A DNA stretch of 64,000 nt from SMWC01 sp964466315 (GCA_964466315.1 CAYXNS010000007.1:1-64000), one strand, 5' to 3'; shown: positions 51,820 through 60,608, counted from the stretch's first letter. Numbers and translations are program-made. Notes: generated by a model from the sequence alone, not told the origin.

Positions 51820-53037
51820 ATGGCTCAAAGCGCTGCGATAAAACAGGCTCCCTTCACCTGGAAAGGCACGGACCGCGCCGGCAAGAAAGTCAAAGGAAAG
51901 ACCGTCGCCGTCAGCGAATCCGCGGTTCGTTCCGAGCTGCGCCGCCAGGGGGTGGTGCCCACCAGAGTTCGGAAGCAGAGTAAGCTCTTCACGAAGACGG
52001 GCAGGGTCAAGCCCGAAGATATCGCCATATTCTCGAGGCAGCTCGCGACGATGATGACCGCGGGTATCCCACTCGTGCAGGCCTTCGACATCATCGGCGT
52101 CGGCCACGAGAACCCCGCCATGCAGAAACTCATCCTCGCGATCAAGACCGATGTCGAGGGCGGTACAGCGCTCGCGAATGCGTTGGCCAAACACCCGCTG
52201 CACTTCGATGATCTATATGTGAATCTCGTGTCGGCGGGCGAGCAAGCCGGCGCACTGGAAACGTTGTTGGACAAGATCGCTACCTACAAGGAAAAGACGG
52301 AAGCGATCAAGAAGAAAATCAAGAAGGCGTTGTTTTATCCGGCCGCCGTTGTTGTCGTCGCGCTGATCGTAACGGCGGTTCTCATGATTTTCGTGATTCC
52401 GGAATTCGAGAGCCTGTTTCAGGGCTTCGGTGCGGACCTGCCGGCGTTCACTCGCATGGTGATCGACATCTCGAACTTCGTGCGTACCCAGGGCTGGCTG
52501 CTGCTGATCTTGATTATCGGCTCGGTCGTCGGATTCATACAAGCCAAGAAGCGGTATCGCAAGATCCAGCACGGCGTCGATCGGGTCGCCCTGAAACTCC
52601 CCGTGATCGGCGTGATTCTCAACAAGTCGGCGATCGCGCGTTATGCGCGGACGCTGGCCACTACGTTCGCCGCGGGCGTACCGCTCGTCGAGGCATTGGA
52701 TTCCGTTGCAGGCGCCTGCGGTAACGTCGTCTACGAGGGCGCGGTACTGAAGATGCGTGACGAGGTCGCGACCGGTCAGCGGCTGCGGCGAGCGATGGAA
52801 AATACCGAATTGTTCCCCAACATGGTAAACCAGATGATCGCGGTCGGCGAGGAGTCCGGATCTCTGGACGAGATGTCCGGCAAGGTCGCCGACTTCTACG
52901 AGGAAGAGGTCGACAACGCGGTGGACAGCATGTCGAGTCTGCTCGAGCCGCTCATCATGTCGATCCTCGGTGTCCTCGTGGGTGGCCTCGTCATCGCGAT
53001 GTACCTCCCGATCTTCAAGATGGGCCAGGTCGTCTAA
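51820..53037 (+). CDS. pilC: Type IV pilus platform protein PilC
   Basis: A 405-residue inner-membrane protein with two GspF domains. The first (residues 70-190) starts FSRQLATMMTAGIPLVQAFD; then TM YPAAVVVVALIVTAVLMIFV; the second domain has YARTLATTFAAGVPLVEALD and NMVNQMIAVGEESGSLDEMS, followed by a last TM LLEPLIMSILGVLVGGLVIA. These pairs of internally similar domains define PilC. Start ATG 51820, 41 bp after pilB, same operon. Confidence 0.96.
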   Translation: MAQSAAIKQAPFTWKGTDRAGKKVKGKTVAVSESAVRSELRRQGVVPTRVRKQSKLFTKTGRVKPEDIAIFSRQLATMMTAGIPLVQAFDIIGVGHENPAMQKLILAIKTDVEGGTALANALAKHPLHFDDLYVNLVSAGEQAGALETLLDKIATYKEKTEAIKKKIKKALFYPAAVVVVALIVTAVLMIFVIPEFESLFQGFGADLPAFTRMVIDISNFVRTQGWLLLILIIGSVVGFIQAKKRYRKIQHGVDRVALKLPVIGVILNKSAIARYARTLATTFAAGVPLVEALDSVAGACGNVVYEGAVLKMRDEVATGQRLRRAMENTELFPNMVNQMIAVGEESGSLDEMSGKVADFYEEEVDNAVDSMSSLLEPLIMSILGVLVGGLVIAMYLPIFKMGQVV

Positions 53038-53110
53038 CGCCGTCGGAACTTGAACCCTTGCCCGGCAAGAATAGCTCCGCCTCTTTTTTCGAACACGCTG
53101 ACTGAGTTAA

Positions 53111-53995
53111 GTGGAAATATTCGCGGCATTCCCCGGCGCGCATTTCCTGATCGCGGGCCTGGTCGGCCTCATCGTCGGTAGCTTTCTGAACGTCGTCGCC
53201 TATCGCGTGCCGATCATGCTCGGACGCGCCTGGCGCGAACAGTGCACCAAGCTTCAGGCTGAAGATCTTCCGGAACCGGTCCACGCGGTTGGGAAGCCTT
53301 TCAATCTGATCACGCCGAACTCGACCTGCCCCGAATGCGGGGGCGCGGTCGCCGTGCATCACAACATCCCGATAGTCAGTTATCTGTTTCTTCAAGGGTG
53401 CTGCACCCATTGCGGCACAAAGATCTCACCGCGATATCCCGTGATCGAAGCGGCCGCCGGGATCTTAAGCTTGATCGCCGCGTGGGTTTTCGGACCAACC
53501 CCCCAGCTCGTACTCGCACTGCCGATCACCTGGACTCTGCTCGCCCTTGCGGTGATCGACATCGACCACAAACTCCTGCCGGACTCGATGACCCTACCGC
53601 TCATGTGGGCCGGCCTGCTCGCAAGCCTCTTTCGTAACGACGGCGTCGCGATATTCACGGACGTCACCTCGAGCGTCATCGGCGCTGCCGTCGGCTATCT
53701 CTCCCTATGGTGCGTTTACCAGGCCTTCAAACTCGTAACCGGCAAGGAAGGCATGGGCTACGGCGACTTCAAGCTGCTGGCCGCGTTGGGCGCCTGGCTC
53801 GGCTGGCAACTCTTGCCGCTCGTCATCATGCTGTCAGCGGTTGTCGGCGCGATCGTCGGCACCACCATGATCGTCTTCGGCGGTACCTCTCGCGAGACTC
53901 CGATCCCGTTCGGACCCTATCTCGCCGCTGCCGGTTGGATCGCATTACTCTGGGGCACGGAGCTGACTAGAATGTATGCGCAGTTCCTGAGCTGA
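53111..53995 (+). CDS. pilD: Prepilin leader peptidase / N-methyltransferase PilD
   Basis: A 294-residue polytopic aspartic peptidase that cleaves the PilA leader and methylates Phe1. It has the N-terminal FLIAGLVGLIVGSFLNVVAY and RVP, a cytoplasmic zinc-binding loop with paired cysteines (TCPECGG and CCTHCGTKI), and the two catalytic Asp in ALAVIDIDHKLLPD and GMGYGDFKLLAALGAWLGW. Start is GTG 53111; 73 bp after pilC. Confidence 0.95.
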   Translation: MEIFAAFPGAHFLIAGLVGLIVGSFLNVVAYRVPIMLGRAWREQCTKLQAEDLPEPVHAVGKPFNLITPNSTCPECGGAVAVHHNIPIVSYLFLQGCCTHCGTKISPRYPVIEAAAGILSLIAAWVFGPTPQLVLALPITWTLLALAVIDIDHKLLPDSMTLPLMWAGLLASLFRNDGVAIFTDVTSSVIGAAVGYLSLWCVYQAFKLVTGKEGMGYGDFKLLAALGAWLGWQLLPLVIMLSAVVGAIVGTTMIVFGGTSRETPIPFGPYLAAAGWIALLWGTELTRMYAQFLS

Positions 53996-54019
53996 TCCAC
54001 GCGGTTGGGGGTATCCGAA

Positions 54020-54631
54020 GTGTTTCGCGTCGGACTGACTGGAGGCATCGCCAGTGGCAAAACCACGGTCGCGAACCGTTTGAGTGAGCTGGGCGCGGGG
54101 ATCGTGGACACGGACGAAGTCGCCCGCGAGGTAGTTGCACTGGACGAACCCGGTCTCGCAGCCGTCACTGCGACTTTCGGGCCCGGCGTCCTGCTCGACT
54201 CCGGCGAGCTGAATCGCAGCGCCCTGCGCGCCATCGTTTTCCGAGACCCGGAAGAACGACGCAAGCTCGAGGGTATCCTGCATCCCCTGATTCGGGCACG
54301 TGCCCTTGATCAGATAGATGCTCTCGACGCGCCGTACGCCGTGATCGTCGTCCCGCTGCTCGTAGAAACGGGACTCGACGAGATTGTCGACCGTGTCCTC
54401 GTCGTCGACTGTTCGCGCAAAACCCAGCTCGAACGACTCATACAGCGCGACGGCATGAGCGACGCGGAAGCCGAAGCGATGGTGGCGGCACAGACCGACC
54501 GCGGCACATGTCTAGCGCATGCCGACAATATCCTGGACAACGATGGGGACCTCGCCTCGGCTCTCGAGCGGCTGGAATCGCTACATGCCGAGTACCTGCG
54601 ACGAGCACGGAGCCACGATGATGGTTGCTGA
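54020..54631 (+). CDS. coaE: Dephospho-CoA kinase
   Basis: A 203-residue P-loop kinase for the last step of CoA synthesis. VFRVGLTGGIASGKTTVANR carries the P-loop; DTDEVAREVV and HPLIRARALDQI follow as in the family; VVPLLVETGLDEIVDRVLVV completes the core. GTG 54020 is preceded by GGGGG at good spacing and aligns with family starts; a TTG at 54005 lacks an SD. pilD-coaE-zapD is the usual pseudomonad-like order. Confidence 0.94.
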   Translation: MFRVGLTGGIASGKTTVANRLSELGAGIVDTDEVAREVVALDEPGLAAVTATFGPGVLLDSGELNRSALRAIVFRDPEERRKLEGILHPLIRARALDQIDALDAPYAVIVVPLLVETGLDEIVDRVLVVDCSRKTQLERLIQRDGMSDAEAEAMVAAQTDRGTCLAHADNILDNDGDLASALERLESLHAEYLRRARSHDDGC

Positions 54632-54690
54632 GGTCACCGCGACGCTTCTCCCCGTTTGCCGTGAGACTGATCGTCACGCAGAATACGGTG

Positions 54691-55494
54691 ATGGCTAAGA
54701 TCGCCCCCGAACTCACACAAGCTTCTGCGGAGAAGGGGCCCTTGGAGTTCGAGCAACCGCTATCGGAACGAATGCGGACATTTCTACGCATCGAGTTCCT
54801 CTATCAGCAGGCACTCTTCCATTCCCGCGATCTGAATGGATTCAGCGCCCGCGCCGCTGTCACCTCGCTACTCGAGACCCTGGCGATCTTGAGCCGTGGG
54901 GATGTTCGCAGCGAGGTACTCAAGGAACTCGAACGCCACTCTTTGTTGCTCGCGGGCTATTCCTGCCAGCGCGACGTAGATCTCGATCGCGTGCAGGCGC
55001 TAATCCGTAAAGTCGATGTGCTGCGAGCGGCGCTCGCCGACAGCGGACCGCAGTTTTTTAGCTCGCTGAAGGAGTGCGAGTTTCTCAATATGATCAAGCA
55101 TCGCAGCTCGATACCGGGCGGCACCTGTATGTTCGATCTGCCGGATTACGCTTACTGGCTGCGGCTACCGGTCACCGAGCGCTCCGATCAGTTTGATGAG
55201 TGGATGCGTGGACTGCGCCCGGTCTGCGATGCCGTGTCGGAAGTTCTCTGGCTCACACGCCAGACGAACGACCCGATCGAACAAACCGCGATCGGCGGAA
55301 TGTATCAGCATCAGATGGACCGCAATGAGCAGCCGACACTAGTGCGTGTCATCGTTTCCCCGGATGTCGGGGCCTTCCCCGAGATCAGCGCGGGCAAGCA
55401 TCGGTCCACGGTCCGTTTCGTCACCTGGGCCGGTATCGACTCCCGCCCGACTCAAGTCGTCGACGATATCCCCTTCCTACTCGCGCTCTGCTGA
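54691..55494 (+). CDS. zapD: Cell division protein ZapD
   Basis: A 267-residue FtsZ-associated protein that bundles FtsZ filaments. Motifs: FEQPLSERMRTFLRIEFLYQ, HSRDLNGFSARAAVTSLLET, SLKECEFLNMIKHRSSIPGG and CMFDLPDYAYWL. ATG 54691 fits the family N-terminus; the frame is open further upstream, overlapping coaE. It sits in the conserved pilD-coaE-zapD block and functionally connects to ftsZ in the same window. Confidence 0.93.
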   Translation: MAKIAPELTQASAEKGPLEFEQPLSERMRTFLRIEFLYQQALFHSRDLNGFSARAAVTSLLETLAILSRGDVRSEVLKELERHSLLLAGYSCQRDVDLDRVQALIRKVDVLRAALADSGPQFFSSLKECEFLNMIKHRSSIPGGTCMFDLPDYAYWLRLPVTERSDQFDEWMRGLRPVCDAVSEVLWLTRQTNDPIEQTAIGGMYQHQMDRNEQPTLVRVIVSPDVGAFPEISAGKHRSTVRFVTWAGIDSRPTQVVDDIPFLLALC

Positions 55495-55505
55495 ACGTCA
55501 AGAAC

Positions 55506-55530
55506 AAAGGGACCGCGCCCCTTTTTCATA
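55506..55530. terminator. Palindromic unit F between zapD and mutT
   Basis: AAAGGGACCGCGCCCCTTTTT lies in the 43-bp gap between convergent genes, forming a GC hairpin with a T-run in plus sense (and an A-run on the other side). Same family as copies A-E. Confidence 0.65.
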
Positions 55531-55537
55531 TTTTCTT

Positions 55538-55930
55538 TTAACGCAGCGCCGCGACGATCGGTAGATCGGCGGGCAGGAGAGCAATATTCGCCAGGGCCTC
55601 CGGCTGGACCCAATCGATCACCTGATCTTCGCGCGGACGCGGCTCGCCCGTGTACTCCAGGACCGTCCAGACGTCGAGATGCACCTCGAGATCCGGGTAC
55701 TCATGGGTCAGTCCCATGAGGGGCTCCGCACCGATTACCTCGACGCCGAGTTCCTCCGACAACTCGCGCGCAAGCGCCACCTCGCGCTCCTCTCCTGAGC
55801 GGCGCTTACCGCCTGGGAACTCCCAGAAACCAGCCAGGTGCGTGCCAGGCCGACGCTGGTTGACGAGGATCCGGCCGGCTGAGTCCCGGATGATGCCGAC
55901 AACGACGTCTATTGCCGCCGCCGTGCCCAA
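55538..55930 (-). CDS. mutT: 8-oxo-dGTP diphosphatase MutT
   Basis: A 130-residue Nudix enzyme that hydrolyses oxidised dGTP. It starts VVVGIIRDSAGRILVNQRRP; the Nudix box is GGKRRSGEEREVALARELSE followed by ELGV; LTHEYPDLEVHLDVW is typical of MutT. The only start I can place is TTG 55930, and repeat copy 3 begins 14 bases before it, so promoter and RBS overlap or abut the repeat. Position after secA is the common order. Confidence 0.9.
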   Translation of the reverse strand: MGTAAAIDVVVGIIRDSAGRILVNQRRPGTHLAGFWEFPGGKRRSGEEREVALARELSEELGVEVIGAEPLMGLTHEYPDLEVHLDVWTVLEYTGEPRPREDQVIDWVQPEALANIALLPADLPIVAALR

Positions 55931-55943
55931 CGCAACTTTGACT

Positions 55944-56056
55944 GAGACCGGCGGGTGGGATGGTTCGTGTCGACCCGAAGACCTCTGGCAACCCGGGTAA
56001 AAAGAGCGTGGCGGGTAAGGCGCGGGGGAGACATGACCATCGCGACCGCTGTTTGC
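55944..56056 (+). repeat. ~114-bp dispersed palindromic element, copy 3
   Basis: Begins GAGACCGGCGGGTGGGATGG, continues TTCGTGTCGACCCGAAGACC, and ends GACATGACCATCGCGACCGC followed by TGTTTG. Between secA (stop) and mutT (start), both minus strand; only 14 bp from the mutT start codon. Confidence 0.9.
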
Positions 56057-56096
56057 GGTTACGCTGAGTAGCGTATCACGAACAGGGGGCGGGGCT

Positions 56097-59015
56097 TCAA
56101 TTCAAGCGGCCGTGGCAGTGCTTGTATTTCTTGCCGGAGCCGCAGGGGCAGAGCTGATTGCGGCCGACTTTAGGTTGCTCGCGCACATACGGGGCGACGG
56201 GTTCGGCCTGCGGTTGAGCCTGCGGCACGCCGAGCCGACGCGGTTGCTGCGGTTGCGGCGCCGCCGCGAGCGTCGGCGCTTCGGCATGTTGAAAGCGCAT
56301 AGAACTCGTATCGCTGCGCTGTGGCTCCACGGCCTCAACGTCCTCGGGCCGCCGGATCTGAATCTTCGAGAGAATACTGATCGTGTCGTGTTTGACGCGA
56401 TCGAGCGTGTCGCTGAACATCTCGAACGCTTCGCGCTTGTACTCCTGCTTCGGATTCTTCTGCGCGTATCCGCGTAAATGAATGCCCTGGCGCAGATGAT
56501 CCAGCGCACCGATGTGTTCTTTCCAGTGCATATCGAGCTGGCGCAGCATGACGCCCTTCTCGAGCTCACCTATCACTTGCGGCCCGACGGATGCAACCTT
56601 CTCGTCATAATCGCGCTTGATCCGCTCGACGATTTCCTCGCGCAGGCTGTCCTCGTCGAGTGCATGGTCGCCTTCGAGCAGGCTCGCGATATCGATCGAG
56701 GCGCCGAAGTCTCGCTCGAGCACCGGCCCCAAACCGGCAACGTCCCACATCTCCTCGACACTCTCGGGCGGGATGTAATCGTCGATGATGAGATTGACGA
56801 CTTCGTGGCGCCGCTCGACGATCGCATCGGAAATGTCGTCGGCCTTCATGAGCTCGGAGCGTTCCTGGTAAACGACCTTCCGCTGATCGTTGGCCACGTC
56901 ATCGTATTCGAGCAACTGCTTTCGAATATCGAAATTATGGGCCTCGACCTTGCGCTGCGCGCGCTCGATCTGTTTGGAGAGCATACGGCTCTCGATCGCC
57001 TCGCCCTTCTGCATGCCCGCACGCGACAGCAGGCGCTTGGTTCGCTCCGGGTCGCCGAAGATACGCATGAGGTTGTCTTCCATCGACAGATAAAAGCGGC
57101 TCGAACCCGGGTCACCCTGTCGCCCCGAACGCCCGCGGAGCTGATTGTCGATTCGCCGTGACTCGTGGCGCTCGGTGCCAACGATATGCAGCCCACCGGC
57201 CTCGAGCACCTGATTGTGGCGCTCCTGCCAGTCGGCGCGCAGCGCGTCGGCCTGCCCACCGTCGGAATCGCCGAGCCCGGCGAGTTCGGCCTCGAGATTG
57301 CCGCCTAGCACAATGTCCGTACCACGACCTGCCATATTGGTTGCGATGGTCACGGTGCCCGGCCGGCCCGCTTCGACAATGATTTGCGCCTCCTGCGCGT
57401 GATACTTTGCGTTCAAGACCTGATGCGGAATCTGCTTCTTCTTGAGCAGCTCGGACAAGAACTCGGAGGTTTCGATCGACGTGGTACCGACGAGGGCTGG
57501 CTGACCGCGTTCGCGGCAGTCTTCGATATCCTCGATGATCGCGTCGAATTTGTCCTTCTGCGCCAGATAAACGAGATCCGGCGCGTCGTCTCTCACCATC
57601 GGTAGATGCGTGGGAATGACGACGACTTCCAATCCGTATATTTGTTGAAACTCGTACGCCTCCGTATCCGCCGTGCCGGTCATGCCGGCGAGTTTCGAAT
57701 ACAGTCGAAAGTAATTCTGGAACGTGATGGAGGCGATAGTCTGATTCTCCTCCTTGACGCGCACGCCTTCCTTGGCTTCGATAGCCTGGTGCAGGCCGTC
57801 GGACCAGCGCCGGCCGGCCATCGTTCTACCCGTGAACTCGTCGACGATCACGACCTCACCTTCTTCGGAGATGATGTAATCGACCTCGCGTTTGAAGATT
57901 CCGTGGGCACGCAGCGCCGCGTTCAAGTGGTGCATGAGGCGAATGTTGCCCGCGTCGTAGAGGCTCTCACCCGCCGACAGCACGCCCGCTCTCACCAACA
58001 GCCGCTCAACGCGCTCGTGGCCCTCCTCGGTCAGATGCGCCTGTTTGGCTTTCTCGTCGACGGTGTAGTCACCGGGCACGATGAGCCTGCATCCGGAAGG
58101 CTTCACTTGCGGCTCCGTTTCGACGAGATGGAAGCCTCCCTCGGCCGCCCGGGTGAGCGCTTCCTCGATGCGCATCTCGCCCAACTCCTCACCCGATTTG
58201 CCGGTCAGGCTGACCTGCGTCGCCTCGATATCATTGTTAACGGCACCCGGCGGCGGGCTGTGCAAGCGCAGCGACGGGATCAGTTTATTGATTTTGAGAT
58301 AGAGGTCGGTGCTCTCCTCCGATCGCCCGGAGATGATCAACGGTGTCCGGGCTTCGTCGATGAGAATCGAGTCGACCTCGTCGACGATTGCAAATGTGAG
58401 CTTGCGTTGCGCCCGGTCTTCGAGACGAAACGCGAGATTGTCGCGAAGATAATCGAAACCGAACTCGTTGTTCGTCCCGTAGGTGACGTCCGACTCGTAA
58501 GCGGCCCGCTTGTCCTCCGGAGTCTGGCCCGCTTTCACGACGCCGACGGTCAGACCGAGAAATCGGTACACGGGGCCCATCCAATCGGCGTCGCGTTGCG
58601 CCAGATAGTCGTTAACCGTGATGATGTGAACACCGTCGCCCGCGAGCGAGTTCAAGTAGACGGGCAGGGTTGCGGCCAGGGTCTTACCCTCACCGGTACG
58701 CATCTCGGCGATCTTGCCCTGATGTAAAGTGATCCCGCCGATGAGCTGCGCGTCGAAGTGGCGGAGCCCGAGCGTCCGAACGGAGGCTTCTCGGACGAGC
58801 GCGAAGGCCTCCGGCAAGAGGTCGTCGAGCGTCGCGCCGTTCGCAACGCGCTCGCGAAGCTTGGGGGTTCTCGCGCCGAGTACTTCATCACTGAGCTCTT
58901 TGAGTTCCGGCTCGAGGGCGTTGATCGCCGAGACGAACTTCGCATAACCCTTCAGCAGCCGCTTGTTGCGGCTACCGACGAGATCGATGAAGAAGTCAGA
59001 GAAGAACCTGAGCAA
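56097..59015 (-). CDS. secA: Preprotein translocase ATPase SecA
   Basis: A 972-residue motor that drives proteins through SecYEG. NBD1 Walker A is MRTGEGKT (residues 105-112), DEVD box 212-215; the preprotein cross-linking domain, NBD2 with TNMAGRGTDIVLGG, RRIDNQLRGRSGRQGD, helical domains and a C-terminal SEC-C zinc motif NQLCPCGSGKKYKHCHGRLN. It is about 70 residues longer than E. coli SecA; much of this is an insertion at about residues 251-313, between LIPSLR and DYTVDEKAKQ. Start is TTG 59015 with AGGGAT upstream, aligned with family N-termini. Confidence 0.97.
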   Translation of the reverse strand: MLRFFSDFFIDLVGSRNKRLLKGYAKFVSAINALEPELKELSDEVLGARTPKLRERVANGATLDDLLPEAFALVREASVRTLGLRHFDAQLIGGITLHQGKIAEMRTGEGKTLAATLPVYLNSLAGDGVHIITVNDYLAQRDADWMGPVYRFLGLTVGVVKAGQTPEDKRAAYESDVTYGTNNEFGFDYLRDNLAFRLEDRAQRKLTFAIVDEVDSILIDEARTPLIISGRSEESTDLYLKINKLIPSLRLHSPPPGAVNNDIEATQVSLTGKSGEELGEMRIEEALTRAAEGGFHLVETEPQVKPSGCRLIVPGDYTVDEKAKQAHLTEEGHERVERLLVRAGVLSAGESLYDAGNIRLMHHLNAALRAHGIFKREVDYIISEEGEVVIVDEFTGRTMAGRRWSDGLHQAIEAKEGVRVKEENQTIASITFQNYFRLYSKLAGMTGTADTEAYEFQQIYGLEVVVIPTHLPMVRDDAPDLVYLAQKDKFDAIIEDIEDCRERGQPALVGTTSIETSEFLSELLKKKQIPHQVLNAKYHAQEAQIIVEAGRPGTVTIATNMAGRGTDIVLGGNLEAELAGLGDSDGGQADALRADWQERHNQVLEAGGLHIVGTERHESRRIDNQLRGRSGRQGDPGSSRFYLSMEDNLMRIFGDPERTKRLLSRAGMQKGEAIESRMLSKQIERAQRKVEAHNFDIRKQLLEYDDVANDQRKVVYQERSELMKADDISDAIVERRHEVVNLIIDDYIPPESVEEMWDVAGLGPVLERDFGASIDIASLLEGDHALDEDSLREEIVERIKRDYDEKVASVGPQVIGELEKGVMLRQLDMHWKEHIGALDHLRQGIHLRGYAQKNPKQEYKREAFEMFSDTLDRVKHDTISILSKIQIRRPEDVEAVEPQRSDTSSMRFQHAEAPTLAAAPQPQQPRRLGVPQAQPQAEPVAPYVREQPKVGRNQLCPCGSGKKYKHCHGRLN

Positions 59016-59123
59016 GCCAAATCCCTAGCTAGAGAACTACAGCGCCGTATTCTACGGGCAGATGCAGGCCATTGGGACCGGCAGATGCCAGTCTTTCATG
59101 CAGAATCGCGGCGGGGCTATAGC

Positions 59124-60044
59124 TTAGTTGATATAGGTCAACGGATCGACAACGCGGCCGTTCCTCAAGACCTCGAAGTGCAGATTCGGGCCTGTCGCTC
59201 GTCCCGTTGTACCCATCGTCGCGATGATTTCGCCGCGCTTTACCGTATCACCGATCACGACGAGATTCTCGAAATTATGAGCGTAGCGCGTCACGAAGCC
59301 ATTGCCGTGATTAACTTCGACCATCTCACCGTAACCGTAACGGTCACCTGACCAGATCACAACGCCCGAACCCACGGCGATGACGTCTGCACCCTGCCTG
59401 CCGGCGAAGTCGACGCCCTTGTGGAATGCCGGCCGGCCCGTAAAGGGATCGGTTCGATCGCCGAAACCCGAGGAAATGTAGCCCGCAGAGACGGGCCGGC
59501 CTTCCGGAAGCACCTCGTCCCGCAGCTTACGATTGAGAAGAAAATCTTCGAGTACGCTGAGCTGCTGCTGCCGGTCCTCGAGTCTATGTCCGAGGCCCTC
59601 CAGCACGGAGACGAGTCCGGATACCTGATCCATGTCCGCTCGATACACGATCTCCTCGGGACCACCGAGAGAGGGCGTCGCGGCAAAATCGAACTCACCG
59701 TCTTCGAGGCCTGCCATCTGGGTCAGACGTTGACCCAACGCATCGAGACGCACGACATGCGCATTCATTTGCCCGAGCCGGAGCGCCAGCGCATTGAGGT
59801 TATGCTGCGCGGTCTCGCGAGTCGCTTCAAGGACCGCTTCCTGTTCGGCCAGATCGGCGCGCCAGGCGGCGACCTGGTTGGCGGGATTAGCGAGGCCGAA
59901 ATGAGTCGCCGCCGTGTAACCGCCGTAGAACACGCCGGTGCAGCCGATGAACGCCACCGCCGACAGGCTCAACCAGACCCGACGGGAAGTCAGTCGCAGA
60001 TGGCCCAGGTGGCCACGATCCTTCGACAGAAGAATTAACTCCAT
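59124..60044 (-). CDS. M23-family (LytM) envelope metallopeptidase
   Basis: A 306-residue inner-membrane-anchored protein: TM at about residues 25-45, a periplasmic coiled coil (about 55-180), and a LytM/M23 domain with all ligands present, H208 and D212 (FHKGVDFAG), H256 (RYAHNFENL) and H289 (NLHFEV). It should be an active peptidoglycan endopeptidase rather than an EnvC-type inactive factor. It lies upstream of secA on the same strand with 108 bp between. A c-di-GMP-I riboswitch occupies its leader, about 100 nt before the ATG, so its expression is probably set by c-di-GMP. Confidence 0.93.
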   Translation of the reverse strand: MELILLSKDRGHLGHLRLTSRRVWLSLSAVAFIGCTGVFYGGYTAATHFGLANPANQVAAWRADLAEQEAVLEATRETAQHNLNALALRLGQMNAHVVRLDALGQRLTQMAGLEDGEFDFAATPSLGGPEEIVYRADMDQVSGLVSVLEGLGHRLEDRQQQLSVLEDFLLNRKLRDEVLPEGRPVSAGYISSGFGDRTDPFTGRPAFHKGVDFAGRQGADVIAVGSGVVIWSGDRYGYGEMVEVNHGNGFVTRYAHNFENLVVIGDTVKRGEIIATMGTTGRATGPNLHFEVLRNGRVVDPLTYIN

Positions 60045-60143
60045 GGGATACCGCCCTGTCCCCTCGTTTGTTCAGTATTGTTCTCGGCGCAGTCTGAGCT
60101 TCGCTCATCCGCGGCAGCGTAATTATAGCCTGTTCTGTAAAAT

Positions 60144-60231
60144 GGCACCCGGTAACCCCGCTATCGTAGGGAAACGTCCCGTAGACCGGTAGCTTTGAGT
60201 CCCGCCCTTTGAGGCGGTTTGCCTTTGTCGG
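60144..60231 (-). promoter_or_regulatory. Cyclic di-GMP-I (GEMM-I) riboswitch
   Basis: In minus-strand sense the leader contains, in order, GGCAAACC, a small hairpin GCC-TCAAAG-GGC (tetraloop P2), GGGACTCAAAGCTACCGG, a variable P3 stem TACGGG...CCCTACG, and TAGCGGGGTTACCG. Order and spacing agree with the GEMM-I consensus (as in Vc2: GGCAAACC, GGGACGCAAAGCC, GTAGCGGGGTTACCG), including the conserved G and C that pair with ligand. It precedes the M23 peptidase gene by about 100 nt. I see no clear terminator hairpin with a U-run between it and the ATG, so the mode of control (transcription or translation, on or off) is open. Confidence 0.93.
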
Positions 60232-60305
60232 ACTTCGAAGAATGCCCAGAAAATATCATCGATTCAATCATTTGACTCGAAAATGTTGACGCCGGTCTCA
60301 TATTC

Positions 60306-60608
60306 ATGAACTCCAAACGCCCGCATTCGCTCGCCGAACTCTTCAAAACCGGGAATCTCGCCGACCTCGCGGCTGAGGCCCGTCACCGGGAAGGCCTAAC
60401 CGCGAGGATACGCGCGCTCTTAGCCGAAGACGAGGCAGCCCATCTCGTAACCGCGAGCATGACACCGGCCGGAGAACTGCTACTGATGATGGATTCTTCC
60501 GTGTGGGCGGCGCGCGTGCGTTATCGAGCGAACGACCTCGGTGCCGAAAGGCTGCGGGTTCGCGTGCTGCCGCAAGCGGGTCAGTCGGGCAGCCCCGGGA
60601 CGAGCTGA
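60306..60608 (+). CDS. DciA-like DUF721 protein
   Basis: A 100-residue protein with the DUF721/DciA core: SLAELFKTGNLADLAAEARH and ASMTPAGELLLMMDSSVWAA followed by RVRYRANDLGAERLRVRVLP. DciA proteins load the replicative helicase DnaB in bacteria without DnaC. Here the family's usual longer C-terminus is absent. ATG 60306; it overlaps the convergent lpxC end by 28 bp. Divergent from the M23 gene across 261 bp that contain the riboswitch. Confidence 0.8.
   Translation: MNSKRPHSLAELFKTGNLADLAAEARHREGLTARIRALLAEDEAAHLVTASMTPAGELLLMMDSSVWAARVRYRANDLGAERLRVRVLPQAGQSGSPGTS

Noticed and set aside
57606..58727. A 373-codon open frame on the plus strand inside secA
   Set aside because: It is antisense to a clearly real secA, has no start context and no recognisable protein pattern; it arises from GC-rich codon usage.
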